DNA from: Synechococcus sp. PCC 6312
Lineage (GTDB): Bacteria; Cyanobacteriota; Cyanobacteriia; Thermosynechococcales; Thermosynechococcaceae
Length of the DNA: 64,000 bases
Reading direction: 5' to 3'
Assembly: GCF_000316685.1 (NCBI RefSeq)
Contig: NC_019680.1
Location: forward strand, 2,861,407-2,925,406
Part shown: piece after piece, positions 20,609-29,772 of the stretch
Position numbering within the stretch: the stretch's first letter is position 1
How the letters are laid out: the number at the start of each line of letters is the position of its first letter
Position numbers and translations under genes: made by a program
Notes under the pieces: generated by a model
Database searches by the model: none
The model's input: only the letters and a program-made list of their open reading frames with translations
Told to the model about the DNA's origin: nothing

Positions 20609-21970
20609 ATGGCGACTCAATCTACTTCCCTCGTGTCCCTCCAAGACCCGATTGATGTTTCCCTCAGTGATATTGAATCGGAGTTACAGAAAATTTGGTT
20701 GGCCCAAAGCCCCAATGGGGATAGCCAGGCCGTACCTGTAGCCACCCGCGCCGCGACGTTTTCCTTGGTCGTTTACGATTCCGATGACACCCAACAACTC
20801 CTCTCTCGTTTAGGGTTTTACAGTGGCCCGATTGATGGCATTGCTGGCCCCCGGATGACCGCAGCCTTGAAAGCAGCCCAGGCCCACTATGGCTTACCAG
20901 TAACGGGAGAACGCGATGCTGCGACCTTAGACCATCTGCGTCAAGAATATGCCCGCAAACAGGCCGGGGATTTTGAAGGCATTGGGGAACGCTATGCGGC
21001 GGATATTCGCAGTGGTGGTGTGGCCGATGTCATTGCCAGTCAAAACCCCTGTCGGGTGATTGCCCTTTGTCCAACTCTCGGCCCCGATACTGGTGTCACG
21101 GCCCAAGTGGCTGCCTATTGCCCAATCAAAAAACAAAGCCGCAGTTCACTCATCTGCTGTGAATACATCACGCTCCAGGGAACCACGGAAGCTTTGGGCC
21201 GGGTGGCTGAGTTAATTCCCTCCTTAGCCATTGGCGATTTACCGAAGTTCTTGTGGTGGAAGGGGGGACTGGACAGTAACCCGGAGCTTTTAACGACGAT
21301 TGCACCCCTGTTTGACAGCATTATTGTTGACTCCAGTGAATTTACCCAACCCATTACGGATTTACGGCAAGTTGCCGAGTTAATCGCTAAGGACCTACCG
21401 ATTGCAGATTTGAACTGGCGCCGACTCGGGGCCTGGCAAGAACTCAGTGCTGAGGCCTTTGATCCCCCAGAACGGCGGGCGGCGATTCATGAAGTAGATC
21501 GAGTTACCGTAGATTATGAAAAAGGGAATCCGGCCCAGGCCCTGCTGTTTTTAGGCTGGTTAGCGAGCCGACTAAAGTGGCAGCCTACTGAATTTAAGGT
21601 GGAGTCAGGAGATTATGAGATTTACCAGATTCAACTCCTTGGAGCAGATCAACGGGTGATTGAAGCGGAATTGGCGGGGATTCCGACTGGGGATCGGGGT
21701 GAGATCATTGGGGATTTAATTGATCTGAAGCTCGCTTCCACCAATTTGAAGGCTGATTGCTCCACAATTATTTGTTCTGAAACCCGCGGCTGTATGCGGA
21801 TGGAATCGGGCGGTGGGGCCCAGGTGGCCAAAACCTATCAGGTCAATCCCTTGAGTGAACAAACGGCGGAAGTGCTACTGAGTCAACAACTGCAACGCTG
21901 GGGACAAGATCTGCTCTATGAAGAGAGTTTTTTGATTGTCCGGCAAATCCTTGATCTCATTGAAAGTTAA
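20609..21970 (+). CDS. opcA: Glucose-6-phosphate dehydrogenase assembly protein OpcA
   Basis: The ATG at 20609 is preferred over the TTG at 20594, giving 453 residues. After a short N-terminal arm there is a peptidoglycan-binding-like module (LLSRLGFYSGPIDGIAGPRM, about 60-120). The OpcA domain follows (GRVAELIPSLAIGDLPKFLWWKGG). OpcA promotes oligomerisation and redox activation of G6PD. It ends the fbp-zwf-opcA cluster and is 47 nt from zwf. Confidence 0.93.
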   Translation: MATQSTSLVSLQDPIDVSLSDIESELQKIWLAQSPNGDSQAVPVATRAATFSLVVYDSDDTQQLLSRLGFYSGPIDGIAGPRMTAALKAAQAHYGLPVTGERDAATLDHLRQEYARKQAGDFEGIGERYAADIRSGGVADVIASQNPCRVIALCPTLGPDTGVTAQVAAYCPIKKQSRSSLICCEYITLQGTTEALGRVAELIPSLAIGDLPKFLWWKGGLDSNPELLTTIAPLFDSIIVDSSEFTQPITDLRQVAELIAKDLPIADLNWRRLGAWQELSAEAFDPPERRAAIHEVDRVTVDYEKGNPAQALLFLGWLASRLKWQPTEFKVESGDYEIYQIQLLGADQRVIEAELAGIPTGDRGEIIGDLIDLKLASTNLKADCSTIICSETRGCMRMESGGGAQVAKTYQVNPLSEQTAEVLLSQQLQRWGQDLLYEESFLIVRQILDLIES

Positions 21971-22025
21971 TTAAGATGAGTGATGACCTGATCGGTGAGT
22001 CATTCCAGATAATTATTGAGGGTCT

Positions 22026-22256
22026 GTGGAAACTCAAGAACTAAAAGCATTGATTAAAGAAAGTCTGCGAGAAGGGAGGCTTTTTCAATGTCAATCACTT
22101 ATGCCCAGCATTACTGATGAAGCACAAGGGGAGATTATTAGTGAACTGGGTGTCCCCACTGATTATGAGAATCAAGAGCTAATTGACATGACTGAATGGG
22201 TTAAAAATAGCTATCAAGTTCCGCAAATAATCAATCAAATTACTGGAGAGAGCTAA
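22026..22256 (+). CDS. Small protein of unknown function
   Basis: A 76-residue acidic helical frame starting with GTG (ETQELKALIKESLREGR...). It lies 55 nt after opcA. The composition resembles small cyanobacterial antitoxin-like proteins, but no family is recognised and the start is weak. Confidence 0.35.
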   Translation: METQELKALIKESLREGRLFQCQSLMPSITDEAQGEIISELGVPTDYENQELIDMTEWVKNSYQVPQIINQITGES

Positions 22257-22283
22257 CTCTGAAGATGTCCTTAAAATCCAAAC

Positions 22284-22391
22284 TCAACTTAAGCAGATTC
22301 TGACCTTGAGCCTAGTGATGGTTTCCTGATACCAAAGCACTAAATCCTGATCATACAGATCATCAGTAAGGTCAGGCGGAGAAAGAGTCAT
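22284..22391 (-). pseudogene. Truncated DUF29 gene remnant
   Basis: A minus-strand frame starting at the ATG at 22391 encodes 35 residues containing DDLYDQDLVLWYQETITRLK, the typical opening of DUF29 proteins, then a stop. Beyond it, another frame holds LSLDFKDI, resembling the next DUF29 segment. The rest is missing. It is a decayed gene. Confidence 0.5.
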
Positions 22392-22473
22392 AGGGCCAGG
22401 CCTGGCTTCAGCGTAAAATCAACCTAGTGGCTACTGAAAATAATATCGCCAGCATTAGTGAGGCATAGATTTT

Positions 22474-23319
22474 ATGGGATTTGTGGTTCGGCAAATGCAG
22501 CCAGAAGAAATTCAGCTTGCGGTAGGTTGGGCGGCGGCGGAAGGTTGGAACCCCGGCCAGTTTGATGCCACTACGTTTTACAACACCGATCCGGCTGGCT
22601 TTTTTATTGGCGAGTTAGATGGTGAACCCATTGCCTGTATTTCTGGAGTGACCTATGGGCAGAGCTATGGCTTTGTCGGATTCTATATCGTCAAACCGGA
22701 ATTTCGCGGACAAGGCTATGGCCTGCAAACCTGGAATGGCGCGATTACCTACTTGAAATCACAATCGGGGCGGATTTTTGGCCTGGATGGGGTGGTTGAG
22801 CAGCAACATAACTATGAACGTTCCGGGTTTCGGCTGGCCCATCGCAATAGTCGATTTCAGGGGCAGTTTTTCGAGAATTTTGCCGTTGATCCACATTTAG
22901 TTGCGATTCAAGACGTGGCCTGGGAGGAGTTATTAGCATTTGATCGGCAATTTTTTCCAGCAGAGCGCGGCAAGTTTCTCCAGGCCTGGTTCCAGCAACC
23001 CCAAACCCTCAGCTATGCCTATGTAGATTCTGCACTCAAAGGCTATGGAGCAATTCGACCGGCTGAGACGGGTTGGCGGATTGGGCCGTTGTTTGCCGTG
23101 AATTATCCAGTCGCAGAAAGGATTTTTCGGAGCCTGGTTGCCCACACTCAAGGTGCAGCTTGTTTTCTCGATATTCCCCTGGTTAATCCTGATGCCGTGA
23201 AATTAGTTGAGGTTTACCAAATGACCCCGATGTTTGAAACTGGGCGGATGTACACTCCCCAGGCCCCGCCGCTCAATCTCAAGGGTCTTTACGGGATTAC
23301 TAGTCTGGAATTGGGTTAG
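22474..23319 (+). CDS. GNAT family N-acetyltransferase (two-domain, YitH-like)
   Basis: A 281-residue protein. The N-terminal GNAT domain carries the acetyl-CoA loop RGQGYG (about residues 75-80) after VGFYIVKPEF. The C-terminal half (ELLAFDRQFFPAERGKFLQAW ... GYGAIRP) matches the YitH/HolE-type second acetyltransferase domain. The substrate is unknown. The gene stands alone. Confidence 0.86.
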   Translation: MGFVVRQMQPEEIQLAVGWAAAEGWNPGQFDATTFYNTDPAGFFIGELDGEPIACISGVTYGQSYGFVGFYIVKPEFRGQGYGLQTWNGAITYLKSQSGRIFGLDGVVEQQHNYERSGFRLAHRNSRFQGQFFENFAVDPHLVAIQDVAWEELLAFDRQFFPAERGKFLQAWFQQPQTLSYAYVDSALKGYGAIRPAETGWRIGPLFAVNYPVAERIFRSLVAHTQGAACFLDIPLVNPDAVKLVEVYQMTPMFETGRMYTPQAPPLNLKGLYGITSLELG

Positions 23320-23382
23320 GTTCACCGTTTTCATCAAGAATAGAAGTGAACTAAGAATGTTTGCAATCGGCAAGGGCTAAGT

Positions 23383-24696
23383 TTGTTCACGCTTAAACAT
23401 GGGATCACTCAAGGTTGGAGTTGGTTGTGCTGGCTTGGCCTGGGACTGTTGTGCCTGACGCTCTGGGGCTGTGGGGCGACACCGACATCGGATGTCATTC
23501 ATCTCACATTTTGGCAAGGCGTTAATCCTCCCCCCAATCGAGAAGTCCTCCAAAAGCTGGTGGATCGGTTTAACCAGGCCCACCCTCAGATTCAGGTTGA
23601 AAGCATTTATGTTGGCCAACCCGATCAACAATTACCGAAAATCTTGGCGGCTGTCGTTGGCAATGCGCCCCCGGATCTGCTTTGGTACAATCCAACCATT
23701 ACTGGGCAACTGGTGGAGCTAGGGGCAATTCGGAATTTGGATGATTGGTGGCAAACCTCTCCCCTGCGCCCAGAACTTGAACCGACCCTCCAGGCCACAA
23801 TGACCTTTGAAAACCACATTTGGTCAGTCCCCTTTGCGACAAATAATTTGGGTGTCTTTTACCGTCCCAACTTATTTAAGGCCGCCGGCATCACAACCCT
23901 ACCCCAAACTTGGTCAGAATTTCGCCAAATTGCCCGTCAACTCACCCAAGACACCAATGGGGATGGCCGAATTGATCAACACGGGATCATGCTGGCTTTG
24001 GGACAGGGGGATTTTGCTGTTTTTACCTGGCTACCCTTTTTATGGAGTGCCGGTGGGGGCCTGGGGACAACGGTGGATAATGCAACCTTGAATAGTCCGG
24101 GGGCGGTGGCCGCATTGCAGTTTTGGGCTGATTTAATCCAAGATGGCTCGGCAATTTTATCCTTACCGGAACGGGGCTATGAATTAGATAACTTTTTGGC
24201 CGGCAAAGTGGCCATGCAAATTACCGGCCCCTGGACGCTCGGACAACTCCAACAGGCCAAAACTGACTTTGCCGTGATGCCCATTCCCAGAGATGTCCAA
24301 GCCGCCACTGCCTTGGGAGGCGAAAACCTCTTTATCCTCAAAACCAGACCAGCGCGAGAAAAAGCCGCCTGGGTTTTTGCGGAATATGTCATGAGTCAGG
24401 ATTTTCAAACTGAGTTTGCTTTGGGAACGGGTTATTTACCTGTGAATCGCTTTGTCCAAAATCGCCCCCAATATCAGTCCTTCCTGGCCGAGCAACCCGC
24501 GTTGAACGTCTTTCTTGAGCAAATGCCCCAGGCCCAGGCCCGCCCCTTATTTCCTGGTTATGCCCGCTTTTCCGAAAGCTTAGGCCGGGCGTTGGAATCG
24601 GTCTTACTCGGTCAAGATCGCCCCAATGTTGCCCTCAACCAGGCCCAAGACCGCTGGCAACTCCTACAACCCCGTTCTCCGACCCAGACTCCCTAG
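23383..24696 (+). CDS. ABC transporter substrate-binding lipoprotein (sugar type)
   Basis: A 437-residue family 1 extracellular solute-binding protein. The N-terminus has a hydrophobic signal ending in the lipobox L-W-G-C (Cys about residue 30), so it is lipid-anchored in the periplasm. The binding fold shows LTFWQGVNPPPN, FNQAHPQIQVE, DTNGDGRIDQHG and AMQITGPW. It resembles maltose, trehalose or glycerol-phosphate binding proteins. The start is a TTG at 23383 with a weak AAGG upstream. No permease or ATPase partner adjoins it. Confidence 0.87.
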   Translation: MFTLKHGITQGWSWLCWLGLGLLCLTLWGCGATPTSDVIHLTFWQGVNPPPNREVLQKLVDRFNQAHPQIQVESIYVGQPDQQLPKILAAVVGNAPPDLLWYNPTITGQLVELGAIRNLDDWWQTSPLRPELEPTLQATMTFENHIWSVPFATNNLGVFYRPNLFKAAGITTLPQTWSEFRQIARQLTQDTNGDGRIDQHGIMLALGQGDFAVFTWLPFLWSAGGGLGTTVDNATLNSPGAVAALQFWADLIQDGSAILSLPERGYELDNFLAGKVAMQITGPWTLGQLQQAKTDFAVMPIPRDVQAATALGGENLFILKTRPAREKAAWVFAEYVMSQDFQTEFALGTGYLPVNRFVQNRPQYQSFLAEQPALNVFLEQMPQAQARPLFPGYARFSESLGRALESVLLGQDRPNVALNQAQDRWQLLQPRSPTQTP

Positions 24697-24720
24697 ACCT
24701 CGGAAATATCGGTTCAGGAC

Positions 24721-25812
24721 TTACTCAAAAAAATCCAGGCCCCCAGATTTAGGTTGGCGCAGTTGCGGTTCCGGGGCAAAACCCAATAGGAGGGGAAACT
24801 GCAACATGGATAAGTTCACCGATTCCTGGGAATCATCAATCAAAATTAGGGGTAAATAGTCATCCTGTTCTAAGCGATCGGCGCGAAATGCCAAGGCATC
24901 GGCGGATTCAAATAAGGCCACCCCCCGATCGGGGCCAAAGTCAGTCCGGGTAATGCCCAAGCAATCCTGTAAGCCGCGCCGCCAATCCCCCAATCGTTCC
25001 GGTGAATCGGCCAAAATCAGCACCCGCAGCGTATCGTCATAAAAATCTCTCAGGATCGAAATAATTGCCGAGGCCACGAGGATGTTTTGCAGCCGACTGT
25101 TCATGGAACGCAAAGCCCCACGCCCGCCAAGGTCAAAAAACCAAGTCTCCACTCGCTCAGCATGGATGGGTTCAAAGGTACGACGCAATTGCCAGGCCGG
25201 GCCATAGTAATTGGGGTTTTGCCGATATTGCTCAATTAACTTCTGGATCCGCTTGGCTTCTTCTTGAAAACTTTCCTCAGCCAAATGGAGTTTAGCCGTT
25301 CCCTTTGTTTCTGGAGCCGCAGTTGGGGTGGCCGGAGTCGGAGGAGCCGCCGGTACCAATTCTAATTGCTCAGCAGTGGTGGCCAAATCCTGCAAACTAT
25401 TGACCAAATAATCCTTAAACCCCTGAATCCGGATCGCCAGGTCTTGGGAGGCCCCGACAAAGTTTTGCTTCAGTTCTTTTTGAATCCGTTCGCGGCGGCG
25501 TTCGAGTTTTTCAATTTCTCTGATCAGACCGGCCCGTTGAGCTTCTAAATCCGCCAAAGATGTGGCCACGAGTTGCTGAAGCTGGGTCTGGGTGGCGGCT
25601 ATGTCCACTGGTGCTAGGAGGGGCAAGGGGCGAGAACTCGTATTTTCACCTTTGATCAGGAATTCCGTTGGCTCATCTAAAGAAGGCATCTCTGGCATTT
25701 CTTGGTATTCCGGCCGCAGATCGAGGGGTTCCGGTAAGGCAATCTCCTCTGAGGCCTGGGAATTATTTTCCGATGCTGGTTGGGCATCATCTGGCCAGTT
25801 TTCATTCATCAT
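24721..25812 (-). CDS. DUF3086 family coiled-coil protein
   Basis: A 363-residue protein starting at the ATG at 25812. An acidic Pro-rich N-terminus is followed by a coiled coil (about residues 75-150, LEAQRAGLIREIEKLERRRERIQKEL), an Ala/Pro linker, and a conserved C-terminal domain (RVETWFFDLGGRGALRSMNSRLQNILVA). This is the cyanobacterial DUF3086 family of unknown role. Its start overlaps the end of the DUF3119 gene by 11 nt, so the two are translationally coupled behind an MlaE permease. Confidence 0.85.
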   Translation of the reverse strand: MMNENWPDDAQPASENNSQASEEIALPEPLDLRPEYQEMPEMPSLDEPTEFLIKGENTSSRPLPLLAPVDIAATQTQLQQLVATSLADLEAQRAGLIREIEKLERRRERIQKELKQNFVGASQDLAIRIQGFKDYLVNSLQDLATTAEQLELVPAAPPTPATPTAAPETKGTAKLHLAEESFQEEAKRIQKLIEQYRQNPNYYGPAWQLRRTFEPIHAERVETWFFDLGGRGALRSMNSRLQNILVASAIISILRDFYDDTLRVLILADSPERLGDWRRGLQDCLGITRTDFGPDRGVALFESADALAFRADRLEQDDYLPLILIDDSQESVNLSMLQFPLLLGFAPEPQLRQPKSGGLDFFE

Positions 25813-26218
25813 GACCACTCACCGCAGTTGCAGAGGTTATCCGAGGGCAGCGCGCTTCTAGGCAGGCCTGGAGTTGTTTGGGATCAAAAAGGATGGGCAG
25901 GAAATGGATACTTTTAACTTCTCGAAAATAGAACAAAATTTGTAAGTCAGACCAGTAAACTTCCCAATGCAACCAGTCTTGATAGGGGAAGGCTCGAATT
26001 TGTTTTTCACCGCGATAAACATCCAGGCCCTGATCCGTAAACTGAAGCCTTAAAGTTGCGGCTTGAACGGCTAAAAACAGGGCAAAGGCTTCAAAGGGCA
26101 GGGGCAGCCAGGGATTGACTGTAAACAGAGGCAATGCCAACGTAGCCAAAGCAAAGGGGAGACGGTAGCTGGGGAGCAGAGTAATTGTCCCTAGAGAAGG
26201 AGGAGCTTGAGAAGTCAT
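25802..26218 (-). CDS. DUF3119 family membrane protein
   Basis: I set the start at the ATG at 26218, giving 138 residues. There are two hydrophobic segments near the N-terminus (about 17-60), then a soluble domain with LDVYRGEKQIRAFPYQDWLHWEVYW. This matches DUF3119 of cyanobacteria and plastids. It lies 44 nt after the MlaE gene and overlaps the DUF3086 gene. The neighbourhood suggests a part in lipid transport, which is inference. Confidence 0.82.
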   Translation of the reverse strand: MTSQAPPSLGTITLLPSYRLPFALATLALPLFTVNPWLPLPFEAFALFLAVQAATLRLQFTDQGLDVYRGEKQIRAFPYQDWLHWEVYWSDLQILFYFREVKSIHFLPILFDPKQLQACLEARCPRITSATAVSGHDE

Positions 26219-26262
26219 GTAGCCCAAAATTAACCAGCAAAGGTTCACTTGCCCATTGTAGG

Positions 26263-27081
26263 CTATAGCTGATTGACGCTGATCGTCCCCGTGCCCCCGA
26301 ACAAGACCCAAGAGAGGAAGAAATTGATGATGAAGATCGCTAAAAGTGAGATCACGACTGCGGCCGTTGTGGATTGTCCGACCCCCTTGGCCCCACCCGT
26401 AGTCGTTAAGCCCCAGTGACAGCCAATAATTGAAACTAACCCGCCAAAAATGACCGCCTTAATCATCGCCGCCCAAATATCCCAGGTACCGAGGAAGTTA
26501 CGAATAGAATCCAAGTAGATAGGTCGGGGAATATCATACAAATTAGCGGAGATGATCATTCCTCCAGCTAACCCTGTCACCAGGCCAAGGACAGTCAAGA
26601 TCGGCATCATCAGACAACAGGCCAACACCCGCGGAATGACCAAATAGTTAATTGGATTTGCCCCCAACATCCGCAAGGCATCAATTTGTTCGGTGACGCG
26701 CATGGTGCCAATTTCCGCCGCAAAGGCAGACCCGACCCGACCCGCCAAAACCACCGCCGTTAAAACTGGCCCCAACTCGCGGGTTAAGGCAATGGCCAGA
26801 ACACCCCCCACCGCCGATGCCGCCCCAAAATTGATAAATTCCCGCGCCACCTGAATCGTGAACACCATCCCAACAAACATCGAAGTAATCAGGGCCACCC
26901 CCAAAGACTCAGGCCCCACGGCTGCTAGTTGATCGAGGGTATTGCGGCGATGAATTTTACCTTGCAGGATGTGGTAGGCAACTCGCCCAGCTAATAAAAA
27001 GGCGGAACAATAGCGGAGAAATTTTGGCGATGACCAGTCAAAGCCCCAAAACCGCCTTAACTTGAAGTTGCCTTGTGCCAT
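26263..27081 (-). CDS. MlaE family ABC transporter permease (lipid transport)
   Basis: A 272-residue MlaE/TGD1-like permease with five or six membrane spans. Conserved segments are MFVGMVFTIQVAREF, ALTRELGPVLTAVVLAGRVGSAFAAEIGTM, EQIDALRMLGANP and the C-terminal GVGQSTTAAVV. It forms the membrane part of a phospholipid or glycolipid transporter between the two membranes. It is first in a run with DUF3119 and DUF3086 genes. The ATPase and MCE-domain partners are not in the window. Confidence 0.93.
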   Translation of the reverse strand: MAQGNFKLRRFWGFDWSSPKFLRYCSAFLLAGRVAYHILQGKIHRRNTLDQLAAVGPESLGVALITSMFVGMVFTIQVAREFINFGAASAVGGVLAIALTRELGPVLTAVVLAGRVGSAFAAEIGTMRVTEQIDALRMLGANPINYLVIPRVLACCLMMPILTVLGLVTGLAGGMIISANLYDIPRPIYLDSIRNFLGTWDIWAAMIKAVIFGGLVSIIGCHWGLTTTGGAKGVGQSTTAAVVISLLAIFIINFFLSWVLFGGTGTISVNQL

Positions 27082-27263
27082 TTCTTCCCAACCGAAATAG
27101 GTTTTCAGGTTTTTTGGAGTTAATCTTTAGAGAGTATAGCGTTACAGAGCCAAGCCCACTCATTAAACATCAGTCCAGATTAGCTTTTTCTTACATCGGC
27201 TGACCCTGCCCAAATCACAAGCTAAAGTAGGGGGGTGATGGGTCGAGTTTGGCGCACGGAAGA

Positions 27264-27986
27264 ATGATGAAAGTAACGGGCCTGGGCAAAACACCTGTGG
27301 AAGTTGGGGCGTTCTTTAGCGATACTTGGCGCACCTATCAAAAAATTCTCCAGCATAACCATATGCACCATCGAGAACTCTATGCCCTTGTCCATCAAGA
27401 ACTGCAGAATATACCCCCAGGCCTGGAGATTCTCGACTTAGGCTGTGGCGATGCGTCCTATACGGCCCAGTCCTTGGCAGGGATTCCCTTTAGTCGATAT
27501 ATTGGGGTGGATCTCTCAACCGTGGCCCTCGCTCTAGCCGCAGAGAACTTTAGTCACTTACCAGGGCAGTCAGAGTTTGTTACCGCCAATTTTGTCGATT
27601 ATGCTCAGGCCTGCTCGGGCCAATTTGATTGTATTTTGATGTCCTTTTCACTGCATCACCTTACCTATGGGGATAAAGACAAGTTCTTAGGGCAATTAAG
27701 CCGTGTCTTGCGGCCTGGGGGCATTTTCTTAATGATTGATGTGTTTCGGGAGGAGGGGGAAAGCCTCTCGGACTATTACCAGCGATATATCGGCCAGGCC
27801 GAGCGCAATCAATGGAAACTCAACCCCGAAGAATTTGTTGCCATGTCAGAGCATATTACGACCAGTGATTTACCCGATTCCGTCGCGGCGATCATTGGCT
27901 TAGGTCAGTCCCACGGCTTTAAGGACATTCATTGCTTATTTCTCCATCCAGACACTACCATTGGCCTGCTCAAGTTCCAGGGTTAA
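27264..27986 (+). CDS. Class I SAM-dependent methyltransferase
   Basis: About 240 residues; the start is at the tandem ATGs at 27264/27267 behind GGAAG, rather than the TTG at 27249. Motif I is LDLGCGDASYT, then GVDLS, FDCILMSFSLHHL and RVLRPGGIFLMIDVF. The SAM-binding Rossmann fold is clear. The substrate is unknown. It precedes a cysteine desulfurase gene by 30 nt. Confidence 0.87.
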   Translation: MMKVTGLGKTPVEVGAFFSDTWRTYQKILQHNHMHHRELYALVHQELQNIPPGLEILDLGCGDASYTAQSLAGIPFSRYIGVDLSTVALALAAENFSHLPGQSEFVTANFVDYAQACSGQFDCILMSFSLHHLTYGDKDKFLGQLSRVLRPGGIFLMIDVFREEGESLSDYYQRYIGQAERNQWKLNPEEFVAMSEHITTSDLPDSVAAIIGLGQSHGFKDIHCLFLHPDTTIGLLKFQG

Positions 27987-28016
27987 GCCGCCTAAATTCT
28001 CTCAAGTTACCCGGTC

Positions 28017-29171
28017 ATGCCAGTCGCCAAGCCCATTTATTTAGATCACCAGGCCACGACCCCTTTGCACCCAGAGGTTTTAGCGGCCATGTTGCCCTAC
28101 TTTATCGAAAAGCCCGGAAACCCCTCCAGTAACGGACATTTATATGGGTGGGAAGCCGCCGCCGCCGTCAAAAAAGCCAGAGCTACCATTGCCAAGGCCA
28201 TCAATGCCCCGCTAGAGTCTCTCATTTTCACCAGTGGAGCCACCGAAGCTAATAACTTAGTCATCAAGGGGATTGCTGAAGCCTATTTTGCCCAGGGCCG
28301 CCATATTGTCACTGTCCAAACCGAACACGCCGCCGTTTTAGCCCCCTGTCGTTATTTAGAACAGCATGGATTTTCAGTTACCTATTTACCCGTCCAGGCC
28401 GATGGCTTTGTGGATCTGAACCAACTGACCGAAGTATTGCGAGAAGACACTCTGTTAGTTTCAGTAATGGCCGCAAATAATGAAATCGGTGTACTTCAGC
28501 CCATTGAAAAAATTAGCGCACTGTGTCGGTCACGGGGGATTCTTTGCCATACTGATGCAGCCCAAGCTCTTGGAAAAATTCCTTTAGATGTCCAGGCCTG
28601 GGGAGTAGATTTCATGTCCTTAACAGCGCACAAACTCTATGGCCCCAAAGGGATTGGCGGACTTTACATTAAACCCCAACACCCACCGCTCAACCTTACT
28701 CCCCAACTCCACGGCGGTGGCCAAGAAGAGAATTTACGCTCTGGAACCTTACCCACACCCCAAATTGTCGGATTTGCCCAGGCCGTGACTTTAGCCCATC
28801 AATCCTTAGAAACTGAATCCCTGCGATTAACCGCATTACGGGAAAAACTCTGGCAAGGCTTAGAACAATTGGGTGAGGTAATTCCCAATGGCCATCCCAC
28901 TCAGAGCTTACCGGGGTGTTTAAGTGTCAGTTTTCAGGGCCTGGATGGGGCCAAATTACAATCCAACCTTCAAGGAAAACTTGCCCTCTCCGCTGGATCC
29001 GCCTGTAGTTCTGCCAAACCCGAACCTTCCCATGTGTTAATCGCCTTGGGCCGGACTGTGGCGGAATGTCGAGCTACGCTTCGCTTTGGCCTGGGCCGAT
29101 CCACAACCTCAGCCGAGATTGAACAAACCTTGGAAATTCTGACCGATACTATCCAGGCAATCAGAAGATAA
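28017..29171 (+). CDS. Cysteine desulfurase (NifS/IscS family)
   Basis: A 384-residue PLP enzyme with IYLDHQATTP, the His stacking site TEHAAV, HTDAAQALGK, the PLP lysine in SLTAHKLYGPKG, and the catalytic Cys in SAGSACSSAKPEPSHVL on a longer group I loop. It takes sulfur from cysteine for Fe-S clusters and thio-cofactors. No iscU or other Fe-S gene is adjacent. Confidence 0.94.
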   Translation: MPVAKPIYLDHQATTPLHPEVLAAMLPYFIEKPGNPSSNGHLYGWEAAAAVKKARATIAKAINAPLESLIFTSGATEANNLVIKGIAEAYFAQGRHIVTVQTEHAAVLAPCRYLEQHGFSVTYLPVQADGFVDLNQLTEVLREDTLLVSVMAANNEIGVLQPIEKISALCRSRGILCHTDAAQALGKIPLDVQAWGVDFMSLTAHKLYGPKGIGGLYIKPQHPPLNLTPQLHGGGQEENLRSGTLPTPQIVGFAQAVTLAHQSLETESLRLTALREKLWQGLEQLGEVIPNGHPTQSLPGCLSVSFQGLDGAKLQSNLQGKLALSAGSACSSAKPEPSHVLIALGRTVAECRATLRFGLGRSTTSAEIEQTLEILTDTIQAIRR

Positions 29172-29197
29172 TCTTTTTCCCCTTTGAACCATCCAAG

Positions 29198-29662
29198 TCA
29201 GTTAGGAAATACGGACAAAGTTACCTCTGGGATTTTAGGCTGGGTGATAGGCGGATGAGTCGGATAGGGAGTTAAGTTACTGAAATTAATCTTGTATCCT
29301 GGAAATTCAGGCATGGCTTGCGGCTCGTTATCTAGGGTCAGGTTTACGGGAGTCATCGGCTGGGTTGCGTCTTGGAGCTTGAGATTGATCACGGCTTGCC
29401 CGGCCCAAACACATTGCGCCCCCCTTGGACAGCGACTATCCTGAACCACGCCCACGAACGTAATCTTTAACTGTCCAGAGTTGAGGCTGATGGTTTCACC
29501 TTGTTTGATCTGCAACGGTTGGCCAAATTCTCCGGTTGCCGCGCCACGGGTTTTCGCCAAAAGTTGGGTCATGATCCCTAAGCCATTGACGGGATTTAAG
29601 TTTAAGCCCAGGCCCAACCCAAACAGCCCCACAGCCACTAACGGCTTAATTCCCCAACCCAT
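29198..29662 (-). CDS. Secreted protein of unknown function
   Basis: A 154-residue protein with a signal peptide (IKPLVAVGLFGLGLGLNL). The mature domain has VQDSRCPRGAQCVWAGQA, with two cysteines six residues apart, a motif seen in a widespread family of small secreted or lipoprotein domains without known function. The rest is beta-rich, with a Pro-rich end. Confidence 0.72.
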   Translation of the reverse strand: MGWGIKPLVAVGLFGLGLGLNLNPVNGLGIMTQLLAKTRGAATGEFGQPLQIKQGETISLNSGQLKITFVGVVQDSRCPRGAQCVWAGQAVINLKLQDATQPMTPVNLTLDNEPQAMPEFPGYKINFSNLTPYPTHPPITQPKIPEVTLSVFPN

Positions 29663-29772
29663 GATCGTTCCCGACTCGCAACTCGCAATATTCCCGGATT
29701 TTTCCTGGGACTGGGTTTAGGGTAGCACTGGCCTGGGGGTGTAGTTGGTTAACTCTGATACGGGGATCAATC

